A DNA stretch of 42,128 nucleotides from NCBI GenBank assembly GCA_016211215.1, contig JACQSR010000023.1, positions 1-42,128 of the forward strand. The letters are read 5' to 3'. Position 1 is the stretch's first letter, and every line of letters begins with the position of its first letter. Position numbers and translations under genes: made by a program. The stretch is from Candidatus Woesearchaeota archaeon. GTDB lineage: Archaea; Nanobdellota; Nanobdellia; Woesearchaeales; JACQSR01. This document shows positions 26,119-35,947 of this stretch, piece by piece. The notes under the pieces were generated by a model, which worked only from the letters and a program-made list of their open reading frames with translations, did no database searches and was not told the DNA's origin.

Positions 26119-26502
26119 CTATTTGCCCCAGGCCATAATTCCAACAACAATCAGGTTCACTATCGGAATTACAGCAAGTATGCCGAACCATCCGGGCCTC
26201 TTGAGCCTTTCTGCAACAATCCACCAGAAGTATGCCAAAGCCACGATAAGGGCCAGGCCGCCAATTAACGGAATGAAAGCCAGCAAAACTGCAAGGGTGT
26301 ACCATGCAGGAAGCTTTGCAATCTGAGTTATAAGGTAAATATTTGCTATCGGTATGAAACCCAGCCAGCCGTTTTCTGTTTTAGTTCTCTTTGCAATGGC
26401 CATCAACGCAAATCCCATGTAAATCCAGGCTGCAAGTGCAATTACAAAGAAACCTGCGCCCAAGCCGATCATAACACCCATCATATCCGTGTAGCCAACC
26501 AT
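26119..26502 (-). CDS. DUF5684-like small membrane protein
   Basis: MAIAKRTKTENGWLGFIPIANIYLITQIAKLPAWYTL...RPGWFGILAVIPIVNLI. Confidence 0.65.
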   Translation of the reverse strand: MVGYTDMMGVMIGLGAGFFVIALAAWIYMGFALMAIAKRTKTENGWLGFIPIANIYLITQIAKLPAWYTLAVLLAFIPLIGGLALIVALAYFWWIVAERLKRPGWFGILAVIPIVNLIVVGIMAWGK

Positions 26503-26611
26503 TTTTTCACCTCTTTTTTTAAATTAAAGGATATACGCCCATTTGGTGCCGGAGTATTTTAATGTTTTGGATTCAGGGACAGAAAAGTTTATATAACCTA
26601 TTGAATCAACA

Positions 26612-26623
26612 TAACAATTGTTA
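26612..26623. promoter_or_regulatory. Perfect 12-bp palindrome TAACAATTGTTA just upstream of the FTR1 start
   Basis: Located downstream of tttatataa TATA box (about 26588) and 4 bp before ATG 26627. Confidence 0.45.
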
Positions 26624-26626
26624 AGT

Positions 26627-27454
26627 ATGATTGAATCTTTTTTGATAACATCGAGGGAAACGCTTGAGGCAAGCCTGGTGGTAGGGATTGTGCTGGCGTA
26701 TCTCGACAGGACAAACAACGGGAGATTCAGGAAGTGGGTGTATTATGGGATAGCTTTTGGGATTCTTGCAAGCATGCTGTCTGCTTATTTGTTTAGCACT
26801 GTTGCAGGGGGCTTTGAAGGCAGGGCTGAGAATATATTTGAGGGCGTAACGATGGTTGTTGGAGCTTTTTTGCTTACAACAATGATATTCTGGATGGCTA
26901 AGCAGCACAGGATTGCCCTGGAAATAGAGGGGGATGTTGAAAAAATGCTGAGCTCGGAAAGCATGGCGTTTTCATACATAAGCATATTCTTCCTGGTGTT
27001 TGTGGCAGTATTGCGCGAGGGCGCTGAAACGGTTATATTCCTGAATGCAGCAAATTACACGAGCGGCGTGAGCCTTATCGGCGGAATTCTTGGGGTAATT
27101 TTTGCGGTTATCGTGGGAATACTGCTCTTCGTTGGCGTGAAAAAGATTAACCTAAGCGGGCTGTTCAGGGTTAGCAGCGTTTTGCTCATATTCTTTGCAG
27201 CCGGGCTCGTGGCTCACGGCATTCATGAGTTCGAGGAAGCGGGCATAGTATCGGGCATAATAACGCCTGTGTTTGACATCAACCCGGAAGCAAATGCTGA
27301 CGGAAGCTTTCCTGCATTGCACGAGAATGGGGTTGTTGGCGGATTCCTTAAAGGCCTTTTTGGCTACAATGGAAACCCAAGCCTTTTGGAGCTGATTTCA
27401 TACTTAGCTTACCTTGCAATTGTGCTGCTTCTTACCCAAACCTTTAAAAAATAA
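26627..27454 (+). CDS. FTR1-family iron permease
   Basis: TSRETLEASLVVGIVLAYL and VAVLREGAETVIFL (R-E-x-x-E motifs), 7 TM. Confidence 0.9.
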   Translation: MIESFLITSRETLEASLVVGIVLAYLDRTNNGRFRKWVYYGIAFGILASMLSAYLFSTVAGGFEGRAENIFEGVTMVVGAFLLTTMIFWMAKQHRIALEIEGDVEKMLSSESMAFSYISIFFLVFVAVLREGAETVIFLNAANYTSGVSLIGGILGVIFAVIVGILLFVGVKKINLSGLFRVSSVLLIFFAAGLVAHGIHEFEEAGIVSGIITPVFDINPEANADGSFPALHENGVVGGFLKGLFGYNGNPSLLELISYLAYLAIVLLLTQTFKK

Positions 27455-27472
27455 GAAACCCCAATACACACA

Positions 27473-27931
27473 ATGGAATACCATCAAGCGATGAAAGCAC
27501 CGGAGCCTGAAGACCCTCCTGAAATTGTAGGCAGCGCAATGCTCCTTGTAAGGCACCGCGACCCACTGCACCATGTCGAGGTAAAATACGACCTGCCCCA
27601 CCTTTTCAGGGAGCTTAACTGGTCCATGAACATGATAAGCAGGGAGTTCTGGGACATGAATGACCTGGAATCCTCTGGGGCTGGCGGCGATGAATACGAA
27701 GCGGGTGAGGAATACGATGCCAGTGAAGTTTACACTCCAAACACGGAAGAGATGCACGGGGAAGAAGCCGATGCTGAGCCTGAGGAGCATGATGAAGATA
27801 GAACGATAGAAGACATAGTTTCCGAGCCTGCGCCGGCAGAAGCCAGTCCGATTGGAGAGGAAATTCTCAAGCTGATAGAAAGCATGGGCGAGGATTTCTT
27901 ATACGATGTTTCTTCCCTGCTCAGGGCCTAG
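27473..27931 (+). CDS. Acidic hypothetical protein downstream of FTR1
   Basis: 152-aa ORF, Glu/Asp-rich linker, 18 bp after the FTR1 stop. Confidence 0.6.
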   Translation: MEYHQAMKAPEPEDPPEIVGSAMLLVRHRDPLHHVEVKYDLPHLFRELNWSMNMISREFWDMNDLESSGAGGDEYEAGEEYDASEVYTPNTEEMHGEEADAEPEEHDEDRTIEDIVSEPAPAEASPIGEEILKLIESMGEDFLYDVSSLLRA

Positions 27932-28401
27932 ACCTTCATGGAATCCTCTTTTATGGTGTTGAGGATAAGTGCGGTTGAAGTCCTTTCAACAAAATCAAAT
28001 GACTGCAGCTTTTTCAGGAATTTGTCCATGGACTGTGTTGATTTGAAGAGGCCTATGATTGCGCTGTCAAAATCGCCAGTAACGTCATAAACCGCGTAAA
28101 TGCTCTGCTCCTTCTCAATGGCTTTTGAGAATTCTCCAAACCTGCCCTTCGATATCCTGAGCTGAACCAATGCGTGGGTGCCGTAGCCGAGCTTTTCGTA
28201 GTCAATCTTTGTGGTGTAGTGCTTTATGACGCCTTCCTTTTCCAGGCGCCTGATTCGGTTCATTACCGTGACAAAACTCAGGCGGAGCTTTTTTCCAATC
28301 TCCCTAAGGGGCTTTTTCGGGTTGTCAATGAGCTCGTTGACGATTAAAGTGTCGCTGGAGTCCATCCTGAAAACTTCATCCTTGTTCATTTTTTTGGGCA
28401 T
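27928..28401 (-). CDS. Lrp/AsnC family regulator divergent from glnA
   Basis: SSDTLIVNELIDNPKKPLREIGKKLRLSFVTVMNRIRRLEKEGVIKHYTTKIDYEKLGYGTHALV. Confidence 0.85.
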   Translation of the reverse strand: MPKKMNKDEVFRMDSSDTLIVNELIDNPKKPLREIGKKLRLSFVTVMNRIRRLEKEGVIKHYTTKIDYEKLGYGTHALVQLRISKGRFGEFSKAIEKEQSIYAVYDVTGDFDSAIIGLFKSTQSMDKFLKKLQSFDFVERTSTALILNTIKEDSMKV

Positions 28402-28526
28402 AGTGCCAGGTTTTATTAACAATTATATAAACTTTTTCTTTTTTGCACTATTTTGTTACTTTTTCTCCCAAGAAAGCTTATATATGTACAGAAAAATCGG
28501 AAGTCAAACGTTTGAGGGGGGATAAC

Positions 28527-29939
28527 ATGAAGAGCGAGCCTAAAATGCTGATTGAGGAGGCAGGGTCCAAGGACATAGACATGGTGGACCTTAAGTTCAT
28601 AGACATTCCGGGAACATGGCATCATTTTTCAATACCCTTATCTGATTTTTCGGAGAAGGTTTTTTCAGAGGGCACAGGGTTTGACGGGAGCTCGATAAGG
28701 GGTTTTCAGGACATAAATGAAAGCGACATGCTTCTGGTGCCAGACCCATCAACTGCTTTTGTAGACCCATTTTCAAAAAACACGCTTAGCATCATCTGCA
28801 ACGTAAGAGACCCCATAAAGAAAACGCCTTACAACAAGGACCCGAGGTACGTTGCTCAAAAGGCGGTGCAATACCTAAAGGATGCTGGAATCGCGGATGA
28901 AACCTATTGGGGGCCTGAAGTGGAGTTTTTCATATTTGACAGCATAAGGTACGGCCAGAACGAGAGCAGCGGGTTTTATTTTGTTGATTCAGAGGAAGCG
29001 ATATGGAATTCCGGTTCCGAGAACAACGGCAGGAATAATCTTGGCCACAAGCTGCGCCATAAGGAAGGATACTTTCCGGTGCCTCCAAGCGATGCCCTGC
29101 AGGAGATAAGGAATGATATTGTGAGGACGCTTATTCAGTGCGGTGTCCAGGTTGAGATGCACCACCACGAGGTTGCCACCGCAGGACAATGCGAGATAGA
29201 CCTGAGGTATTCCCCGCTCGTGAGGATGGCGGACCAGGTCATGATGTACAAATATGTTGTGAAGAACACGGCGCTTAAGTACAACAAGACTGCAACTTTC
29301 ATGCCGAAGCCGATATTCAATGACAATGGAAGCGGGATGCACTGCCACCAGAGCCTTTTTAAGAACGGGAAGAACCTTTTCTATGACCGCAACGGGTATG
29401 CCCTGATAAGCCAGACTGCCCTGCATTACATTGGGGGATTGCTGAAGCACGCTCCGGCGCTTTGCGCGATAATAGCTCCAACTACAAACAGCTACAAGAG
29501 GCTTGTGCCCGGTTTTGAGGCTCCGGTAAATTTGGCCTACAGCCAGAGAAACAGGAGCGCAAGCGTTAGAATACCAATGTATTCCGAGGATGAGAATACC
29601 AAAAGGGTCGAGTTCAGGATGCCGGACCCAAGCTGCAACCCGTACCTTGCGTTTGCTGCAATGCTCATGGCCGGTCTTGACGGAGTAAAGAACAAGATTG
29701 ACCCGGGCAAGCCCATGGACAGGGACCTTTATCATTCCAATGAGAAGTGTCCGACGTGCCCAAGCTCGCTTTCGGAATCGCTTGATGCGCTTGAAAAAGA
29801 CCACGAGTTTTTGCTTCAGGGCGGCGTATTCACGAAAGAGCTGATTGAAACATGGATTGAATACAAGAGGAAGCGCGAAGTGGACCCCGTAAGGCTGAGG
29901 CCGCATCCATGGGAGTTTTACCTGTACGCGGACGTTTAG
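28527..29939 (+). CDS. glnA: Glutamine synthetase type I
   Basis: [85 protein letters not shown]. Confidence 0.97.
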   Translation: MKSEPKMLIEEAGSKDIDMVDLKFIDIPGTWHHFSIPLSDFSEKVFSEGTGFDGSSIRGFQDINESDMLLVPDPSTAFVDPFSKNTLSIICNVRDPIKKTPYNKDPRYVAQKAVQYLKDAGIADETYWGPEVEFFIFDSIRYGQNESSGFYFVDSEEAIWNSGSENNGRNNLGHKLRHKEGYFPVPPSDALQEIRNDIVRTLIQCGVQVEMHHHEVATAGQCEIDLRYSPLVRMADQVMMYKYVVKNTALKYNKTATFMPKPIFNDNGSGMHCHQSLFKNGKNLFYDRNGYALISQTALHYIGGLLKHAPALCAIIAPTTNSYKRLVPGFEAPVNLAYSQRNRSASVRIPMYSEDENTKRVEFRMPDPSCNPYLAFAAMLMAGLDGVKNKIDPGKPMDRDLYHSNEKCPTCPSSLSESLDALEKDHEFLLQGGVFTKELIETWIEYKRKREVDPVRLRPHPWEFYLYADV

Positions 29940-29957
29940 GTTTTGCCGGGGTGCTTT

Positions 29958-30578
29958 TTATTTTGTGTCTTTGAAAACCGGCTTGTGCTCATCCCTTACG
30001 GAACTGATAATCCAGTGGCCGATTCTCAACACCCATTCAACGAATGCTATGAAGAAAAGATACTTTGCAACCTTTGGAATTTCCTGAACGAAATTGCTGA
30101 AAGAAACCTGAAAACTGTCTGGAGTAACCGATTGTGGGTCTGTCAGGAAAACTATTATCAGCGCCCATGGGAGCAGTTTTGCCATGTCTTCCGCGAGTTT
30201 TGGGCTGACGTAAGCGGATATTCTTGTCACCGAGACCATGACTATTCCAAAAAACATAATCTCTACCATAGGCCGGGACTTGGCAATCAGCGCCAAGAGG
30301 AATGAAAAAATCAGGAACCAGATAAATGAGTACAGCGGAAAAATAACCAGATACTTGAAAAAGTAAATGAACCGGTCAATGAAGTTCACAAACCTGCTCT
30401 TGGAGTCTATTCTTGGAATCTCGAACAAATCCCTCCGTGACAGCTGCTTGTGGTAAAAGAACCACATGATGAAGATTGCAAGAAACAAAATTACTGTTGA
30501 GCTCAGTAAAATAAGAAACTGCCTGTCCACGAAGAATTCTTTCAGAGCGGCGATGATGTCGTAAGCGTTTATTGCCAT
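29958..30578 (-). CDS. Multi-TM membrane protein
   Basis: 206-aa hydrophobic ORF. Confidence 0.65.
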   Translation of the reverse strand: MAINAYDIIAALKEFFVDRQFLILLSSTVILFLAIFIMWFFYHKQLSRRDLFEIPRIDSKSRFVNFIDRFIYFFKYLVIFPLYSFIWFLIFSFLLALIAKSRPMVEIMFFGIVMVSVTRISAYVSPKLAEDMAKLLPWALIIVFLTDPQSVTPDSFQVSFSNFVQEIPKVAKYLFFIAFVEWVLRIGHWIISSVRDEHKPVFKDTK

Positions 30579-30666
30579 ACCTATATTTTCCAGGGAGCCA
30601 TATATAAACCCTTTGTTTTCCCAAAATCATAGGTTATCCAAAAAATTTCTGTTATCCCGAAAATCA

Positions 30667-30829
30667 GGCTCTGTCCTGAATCTCGCTAACGCTCGCCTTT
30701 AGCAGCTTCTCGCTTGCAATATGGTCTGCGGTAACCGACATTCTCCGAAGGAGCCAACCCTCTTGTCGGTGTTCTGCTGATGATAAGAAGCTCGACTTTA
30801 GGCTGCTAAAGGAATCTCAGGACAGAGCC
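30667..30829 (+). mobile_element. Structured MITE-like element copy 2 (163 nt)
   Basis: TIR GGCTCTGTCCTGA/TCAGGACAGAGCC (13/13); exact 9-bp TSD cgaaaatca at 30658-30666 and 30830-30838. Confidence 0.88.
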
Positions 30830-30876
30830 CGAAAATCAGATAATTTTATATACACTCGTCCTGTTTTTCACCGGAA

Positions 30877-31248
30877 ATGAAGGAAGGCATAGACCTGGAA
30901 ATTGCACGCAGTGTTGAAGAGTATGCAATGATATCCTTATGCAAGGGCGATTCTGAGACTAAGATATTAGGCGAGCTGAGGGATTTGGGGTGCGAGGAAG
31001 GGGATATATCACCAGCATTTTCCAAGATGGGAATAGGGGAAGGGAAAAACCTCATCACGTGGCTGCCTGCGCTGGTGCTTGTTGCGGTAATAATTGGAAT
31101 ATCCCTTTCGGCAGGATACGGCCCTACAGGATACGCTGCAGCTGAAAATGTAAATCCTGCGCCAAACTACCTGCTGATAGCGGAAGTGGCAATCATGGTG
31201 GCTATACTTGCGTTAATTGCGCTTCTGATAAGGGAGATGATTAAGTAA
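30877..31248 (+). CDS. Small protein with N-terminal helical repeat and two TM segments
   Basis: 123-aa ORF; TATA-like ttttatata about 35 nt upstream. Confidence 0.65.
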   Translation: MKEGIDLEIARSVEEYAMISLCKGDSETKILGELRDLGCEEGDISPAFSKMGIGEGKNLITWLPALVLVAVIIGISLSAGYGPTGYAAAENVNPAPNYLLIAEVAIMVAILALIALLIREMIK

Positions 31249-32230
31249 TCTTTCCGGCCAGGTTCAGTTCGTAGTTGCCTTCCCTTGTGAGAAGAAGTGT
31301 TTCATAGCTTTTCAGGACATCCGGAAACCTGTCTTTCATCTCGGTGAGCATGGAGCAGAGATTCCTGAATGTGTCTATCTCTATTTCAAGCTCAAGCTGC
31401 CAGGGCCCCACGCAGGATATTACCGCAGTTATATTTTTCTGAAGCCTGCACCAGTAAACCAATGACGGAAGTATGCCGGTTGGATTGCTGAGGTAGAGGA
31501 GAACCTTGTAATACTCGTAGCCGAATCTTGAGGCGTCAATCGATGGGCGGTAATAAACAACAACTCCTGATTTCTTGAGTTCCCTGAGCAGTTTCTTTAT
31601 GGTCTTGACATTCCTGCCCGTTTTTTCAGAAAGCTCCGAATATTTAATCCTTGAATTCCCTGAGATTAGCTTTAGAACTTCAGCTGCATCTTTGGGCATC
31701 TCGCTGGCAAGGGGCTTTTCCTGGAATGAAGACTCAATAAGCCTGCTCTGCCTGTTGAGCAGATAGCCGCGGGTGTGGTATTCGAAGCTGACGTTGATGA
31801 GCGTCGCAGACCTCGATATCATATTGCCATACTTTTCCTGCAATGAGCTGAAGAAGCTGTTGAAGTCATGAGGGGTGCTGCACAGAACGCAAATAACTGC
31901 GTCGTATGTGCCGGCGCATCCTGCATACCACCATACCTGCGGATGCTTTGCAAGGTAGGAGAAGAATTTTTCCTTGTGCTCTGCCGATGTGGAGTGGAGT
32001 GAAACCCAGAGCTTCCATACCGTGAGCCCAAAGCGCGAGGGGTCAACCAAAGTGTAATAGCCGCGGATTATGCCCTTTTCCCCCAATTGCTTCAGGCGGT
32101 ATTCCGCAACTGTTCTTGAAACATGCGCCTTTCTTGCAAGTGAGCTTAGCGCTATCCTGGAATCGGTTTCAATCTCCGAAAGTATTTTCCTGTCAATCCT
32201 GTCAAGACGGATATTACTTAATTCTGGCAT
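31241..32230 (-). CDS. Tandem Lrp/AsnC-like regulator (two HTH plus ligand-domain halves)
   Basis: LDRIDRKILSEIETDSRIALSSLARKAHVSRTVAEYRLKQLGEKGII and AAEVLKLISGNSRIKYSELSEKTGRNVKTIKKLLRELKKSGVV. Confidence 0.82.
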   Translation of the reverse strand: MPELSNIRLDRIDRKILSEIETDSRIALSSLARKAHVSRTVAEYRLKQLGEKGIIRGYYTLVDPSRFGLTVWKLWVSLHSTSAEHKEKFFSYLAKHPQVWWYAGCAGTYDAVICVLCSTPHDFNSFFSSLQEKYGNMISRSATLINVSFEYHTRGYLLNRQSRLIESSFQEKPLASEMPKDAAEVLKLISGNSRIKYSELSEKTGRNVKTIKKLLRELKKSGVVVYYRPSIDASRFGYEYYKVLLYLSNPTGILPSLVYWCRLQKNITAVISCVGPWQLELEIEIDTFRNLCSMLTEMKDRFPDVLKSYETLLLTREGNYELNLAGKIT

Positions 32231-32300
32231 TGTTTACCTACTAAAATACCTTATTTTTATAAAATTTGATGCTCACTTATATAAATATGTTGCCCAATTT

Positions 32301-32314
32301 GTTTGAATTCAAAC
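32301..32314. promoter_or_regulatory. Perfect 14-bp palindrome GTTTGAATTCAAAC, candidate operator
   Basis: Between divergent genes 31241-32230 and 32382-32831, about 20 nt downstream of tatataaatat. Confidence 0.5.
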
Positions 32315-32381
32315 AGTGAGTCTCAAAGGTGTATTCACATTGGAATAATACTCTTCAGAGAACTCTAGAGGAGGATTGAAA

Positions 32382-32831
32382 ATGGAAGGCTACAAAGGAA
32401 ACAATGGAAATGGAAGATACGGCGGCATACAGTTCGTTTTTGGCTTGCATCCTGAAGACGTGACATTGGATCACGTCGGGGAATTTAGCATTGACAGGTT
32501 TATAGAGTCTTACGGGCAGCCGTTGGGTGGCCTCAAGTCTCATCAAACCAGATCATCCCTGCGGGCAAATGTTAAGGAGGGGCTTGCGGTTCTTGTCGCC
32601 ATGAGGGGATTGCGCGGTTCAGAAGGCTCCAAAGACTATGACGCGAAATTTGAAGAGATTGAGGGTGCAATAAAGTACCTGAAAAGCATAAGGGAAGACG
32701 TAAAAGGGGAGACGCGGCTGGAGAGGGCAGTAAGGGTTAACTCATTGTCCACCGTGGACTGGTCTGTGGAACTCAGAATAAGAGCTAAGCGAAGAGTTGA
32801 GGAATACTGGGCTGGCCGAAGGCTGAGTTAA
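32382..32831 (+). CDS. Hypothetical protein
   Basis: ORF preceded by aggaggatt SD-like sequence (MEGYKGNNGNGRYGGIQFVFGL...). Confidence 0.65.
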   Translation: MEGYKGNNGNGRYGGIQFVFGLHPEDVTLDHVGEFSIDRFIESYGQPLGGLKSHQTRSSLRANVKEGLAVLVAMRGLRGSEGSKDYDAKFEEIEGAIKYLKSIREDVKGETRLERAVRVNSLSTVDWSVELRIRAKRRVEEYWAGRRLS

Positions 32832-32838
32832 TACCGGC

Positions 32839-35124
32839 TTAGCCCTTCTTTTTAATTTCTCTTTTCATCCATTCATTCCATTCGAAGAAAATTCTCTTGG
32901 AATCCAATGCGCCGACCTCTTCCTTTATCTGGTCTGATATCTTGTGGAACTGGTCGTTTGAGTTTATGGTGAATTCAGCCTCGAGAATCTGGGCATTGTT
33001 GAGCTTGTTTGACATGTTCACAATCTCCTCTTTTATTTTTGACCTTAGGAGTATGTTGTCCCATACTGCATCCCAGTTGCCTGCCCACTCCTTGACGTTT
33101 CCGGCAATGGCTTTCAGGATTTCAGAGTCGCCGTTGATAAGGTCTGCTGAAGGCTCGAGCTGGTCGGTGTTTGTGTCATACTTGAAAAGGTCCACGAAAC
33201 CGTTCTCAAGCAGGGGGTCATTTTCCCAGTGCTTCCTTATTTCAGTAATGGAGGTTATCCTTCTCCACCTGTGAAGCCCGTCGGCGGAGCGTATGGGATT
33301 TGCCACCACAACAATGTCGGTTGCCTTGAACGAAGTCCTTTGAACTCCGAGGTCATTTACGACTCTGTCGTAAACTCCGTATGGCGAATCTGCGTGAATT
33401 GTTCCTGCAACTATGTTTGCCAGCGCGCCAATCCTCATTGCTTCGTACAATGATTTTGCCTCCGTGGAGCGCACCTCTCCCACGATAAGGCAGGAATCAC
33501 CCATTCTCAATGTAGACCTAATGCCTTCCTCGGCGCTTACCTCTGAAGTTCCCTTGGTCATTGCAGCAGCAACCTTCATCTGCTGAATGTTGTAGCCAAG
33601 ATTTCTAAGTGCAGGACCGGGAAGTTCAAGCGTATCCTCTATGGTGATAATCCTGTATTTCCTCATTATCTCGACGAGCACAGAGCCGAGCAGTGAAGAC
33701 TTTCCAGCGCTCCTTGTCCCGGCAACGAGCATGGTTCTTGCGCCGTCGATGAGGAAAGAAAGCGTTCCTGCCGCTATGGGGTTCATCATCCTGTTTTTTA
33801 TGAACAACGGAAACGTCCACGGCTTGTCACGATGGCGCCTGAACGCGTATGCAAGCCCAGTGGGATTCAATGGATTTGAGACTACCGCAACTCTTGTGTT
33901 TGCGCCGGGAATTGAGAGCTCGGTGTCAAGTATGGGATTTGCCTCGTCCAGCGGACGGCCTGAAATCATCCTCATTTTCGAAGCCCAGGATTCGGCTTCC
34001 ACCCTGGTTGGGATTATGTTTGTCCTGCAGTCCGCAAAATCCTGGTGGACAATGAACAGCGGAATGTTGCCAAGCGGGGAATTTACAGTGATGTCCTGTA
34101 TCTTCTCGTCCTGCAGCAGAACCTCTATAAGCCCGAATCCGACTGTGTAGCGGACAAGAATGCTTGTGAGCTCCTCTATCTCCTTTGGCTTAAGCTTCAT
34201 GGAGCGGTATCCTGCAAGCTCTTCTATCAGGTCATAGCCCACGTTGAAGAAAACCTGGCGCATCCTGTCCGGCTCCACAAACTCGTCCTTCTTTGGCTGG
34301 TGCTCCGCAAGAATCTTCCTTGCCGTGTCAAGGATTTCATATTTCTCCTCTGAAAGCTTGAATTCCGGCGGTGTGATGTGGTAGAGGTACTGCACCGTGT
34401 CGGGAAGCTCAAAAATTGCAACTTCCGTGTTGTTGAGGGTGTAGTTGTCAACCTCCTCCCCGTTAATCGGGTATGAGCTCATCAGCTTGGTGAACATGAA
34501 ATCCGGCCTGACGTTTGGCTGGAAATATTTTCTGTAAATATCCCTTGAGCCGTACTTGAATCCTGCGATGTCGGGGAGTGCAAGCTGTATGAGTTTCGTG
34601 CGCTCGAGAAGCGTCCTTATGTAGTCTGCATTTGAGATGAAATTGTTCAGTGCATTGGATTCAGCCTGGTCGGCTGATTTCTGGAGCCTTATGTGCTCAT
34701 CCCTAATCAGCCTGGTAAGCTCAACGTATGCCCCGATTGGGTCCGACTTCAGGATGTTTGAAATCAAATGCTGCAGCCTCATGTAGGAGGCAGAAAGGAA
34801 TCTTGCGCCATCCCCGCCCATAAGAGAAGCAAATCCCGCAATGTCCCTCCTCTTAATCAGCTGGTTCTGCATACCTGCAATCTCAGAAACAAGCCTGGTC
34901 TGGCTGTACTCATACTCATAACTCCTTTTCTGGTAGAAAGCAAGTTTTGTTGCGTCCTTGACTTCGTTGAGGATGTCCATGGACTTCGCCATGGTTATCG
35001 GGTCATCCTCGAGGGAAGGCACTAGGGGGTATTCCTCGCAGTTAACGTTTACTATCACATCATCCCCCTCGCGAGCAACCTCGTAGGAGAACGTGCCCTT
35101 ATCTCCGAATAGGGACATAAGCAC
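32839..35124 (-). CDS. Type II/IV secretion-system ATPase (TadA/FlaI-like)
   Basis: TMLVAGTRSAGKSSLLGSVL (Walker A), RIITIEDTLELPG, CLIVGEVRSTEAKSLYEAMRIGALANIVAGTIHADSPYGVYDRV. Confidence 0.92.
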   Translation of the reverse strand: MLMSLFGDKGTFSYEVAREGDDVIVNVNCEEYPLVPSLEDDPITMAKSMDILNEVKDATKLAFYQKRSYEYEYSQTRLVSEIAGMQNQLIKRRDIAGFASLMGGDGARFLSASYMRLQHLISNILKSDPIGAYVELTRLIRDEHIRLQKSADQAESNALNNFISNADYIRTLLERTKLIQLALPDIAGFKYGSRDIYRKYFQPNVRPDFMFTKLMSSYPINGEEVDNYTLNNTEVAIFELPDTVQYLYHITPPEFKLSEEKYEILDTARKILAEHQPKKDEFVEPDRMRQVFFNVGYDLIEELAGYRSMKLKPKEIEELTSILVRYTVGFGLIEVLLQDEKIQDITVNSPLGNIPLFIVHQDFADCRTNIIPTRVEAESWASKMRMISGRPLDEANPILDTELSIPGANTRVAVVSNPLNPTGLAYAFRRHRDKPWTFPLFIKNRMMNPIAAGTLSFLIDGARTMLVAGTRSAGKSSLLGSVLVEIMRKYRIITIEDTLELPGPALRNLGYNIQQMKVAAAMTKGTSEVSAEEGIRSTLRMGDSCLIVGEVRSTEAKSLYEAMRIGALANIVAGTIHADSPYGVYDRVVNDLGVQRTSFKATDIVVVANPIRSADGLHRWRRITSITEIRKHWENDPLLENGFVDLFKYDTNTDQLEPSADLINGDSEILKAIAGNVKEWAGNWDAVWDNILLRSKIKEEIVNMSNKLNNAQILEAEFTINSNDQFHKISDQIKEEVGALDSKRIFFEWNEWMKREIKKKG

Positions 35125-35175
35125 CTCTCTTTTTTGTTATAACATCAATACGCCTTTTAAAAGGTTTATCCTTCG

Positions 35176-35338
35176 GGCTCCGTCCTGAATCTCGCTGACG
35201 CTCGCCTTTAGCAGCTTCTCGCTTGCAGCGTGATTTGCGGTAACCGACATTCTCCGACGGAGCCAACCCTCTTGTCGGTGTTCTGCTGATGATAAGAAGC
35301 TCGACTTTAGGCTGCTAAAGGAATCTCAGGACAGAGCC
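35176..35338 (+). mobile_element. Structured MITE-like element copy 3 (163 nt; 165 if outer G/C pair included)
   Basis: TIR (G)GGCTCCGTCCTGA/TCAGGACAGAGCC(C), 1 mismatch; near-identical to copy 2; possible short flanking repeat ccttc (35170-35174, 35340-35344). Confidence 0.82.
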
Positions 35339-35401
35339 CCCTTCCCGATACCATTATATGATTAACCACTTTAATATACTAACATAAGCTTTTAATGCTA
35401 T

Positions 35402-35836
35402 ATGGATGGAGTTACGGCGATGGTAGACCTTAATGTGAGTTTTGGCAAGAAGCAGCCTGTGCCGCAAATGCCGGTACCTAATGCCGTGGGCGAGGTTCGG
35501 GACTTGAGCAGCCGTGTAAGGACGCTTGAGGATACACTTGCAAATATAAGGAAGAAGATTCAGATTACAGATTCAAATCTCATAACAAGGTCCAAGCAGC
35601 TTGACACGGAAATCAAGGCGACTTATGCGGACATAAAGGAAATCAAGCAGGAGATTCTGGACATCAGGGACAAGGTTGCGATGATGCTAAAGGAATTGAA
35701 GCTAAGAGCGACAAGCGATGACGTGAAGGTGCTTCAGAAGTACATAGACATGTGGGACCCCATAAAGTTTGTTACTAAAAATGATGTTGATGCGATTGTT
35801 GAGGACAAGGTAAGGCAGATAGTGGGGAAGAAATAG
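35402..35836 (+). CDS. Coiled-coil protein resembling archaellum accessory FlaC/FlaD family
   Basis: Heptad-rich region then SDDVKVLQKYIDMWDPIKFVTKNDV. Confidence 0.6.
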   Translation: MDGVTAMVDLNVSFGKKQPVPQMPVPNAVGEVRDLSSRVRTLEDTLANIRKKIQITDSNLITRSKQLDTEIKATYADIKEIKQEILDIRDKVAMMLKELKLRATSDDVKVLQKYIDMWDPIKFVTKNDVDAIVEDKVRQIVGKK

Positions 35837-35947
35837 CACTAAATCAAAATAATCTTTGAACTTTTTAGTGCAACATTCCCAAAGGGAAATTCAGAGTTAA
35901 TTTTGTCGCAGTAATATTAATAAAGCATCAGTTCTGTCAGTTATAAT

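Noticed and set aside
30776-30790. Box C-like TGATGAT inside element copies 2 and 3, suggesting a C/D sRNA
   Set aside because: Not conserved in copy 1 (gctaataaga) and no matching box D/kink-turn arrangement
35170-35344. 9-bp TSD around element copy 3
   Set aside because: Flanks tatccttcg and cccttcccg do not match over 9 bp; only a 5-bp ccttc repeat is seen, so no TSD claim is made for this copy
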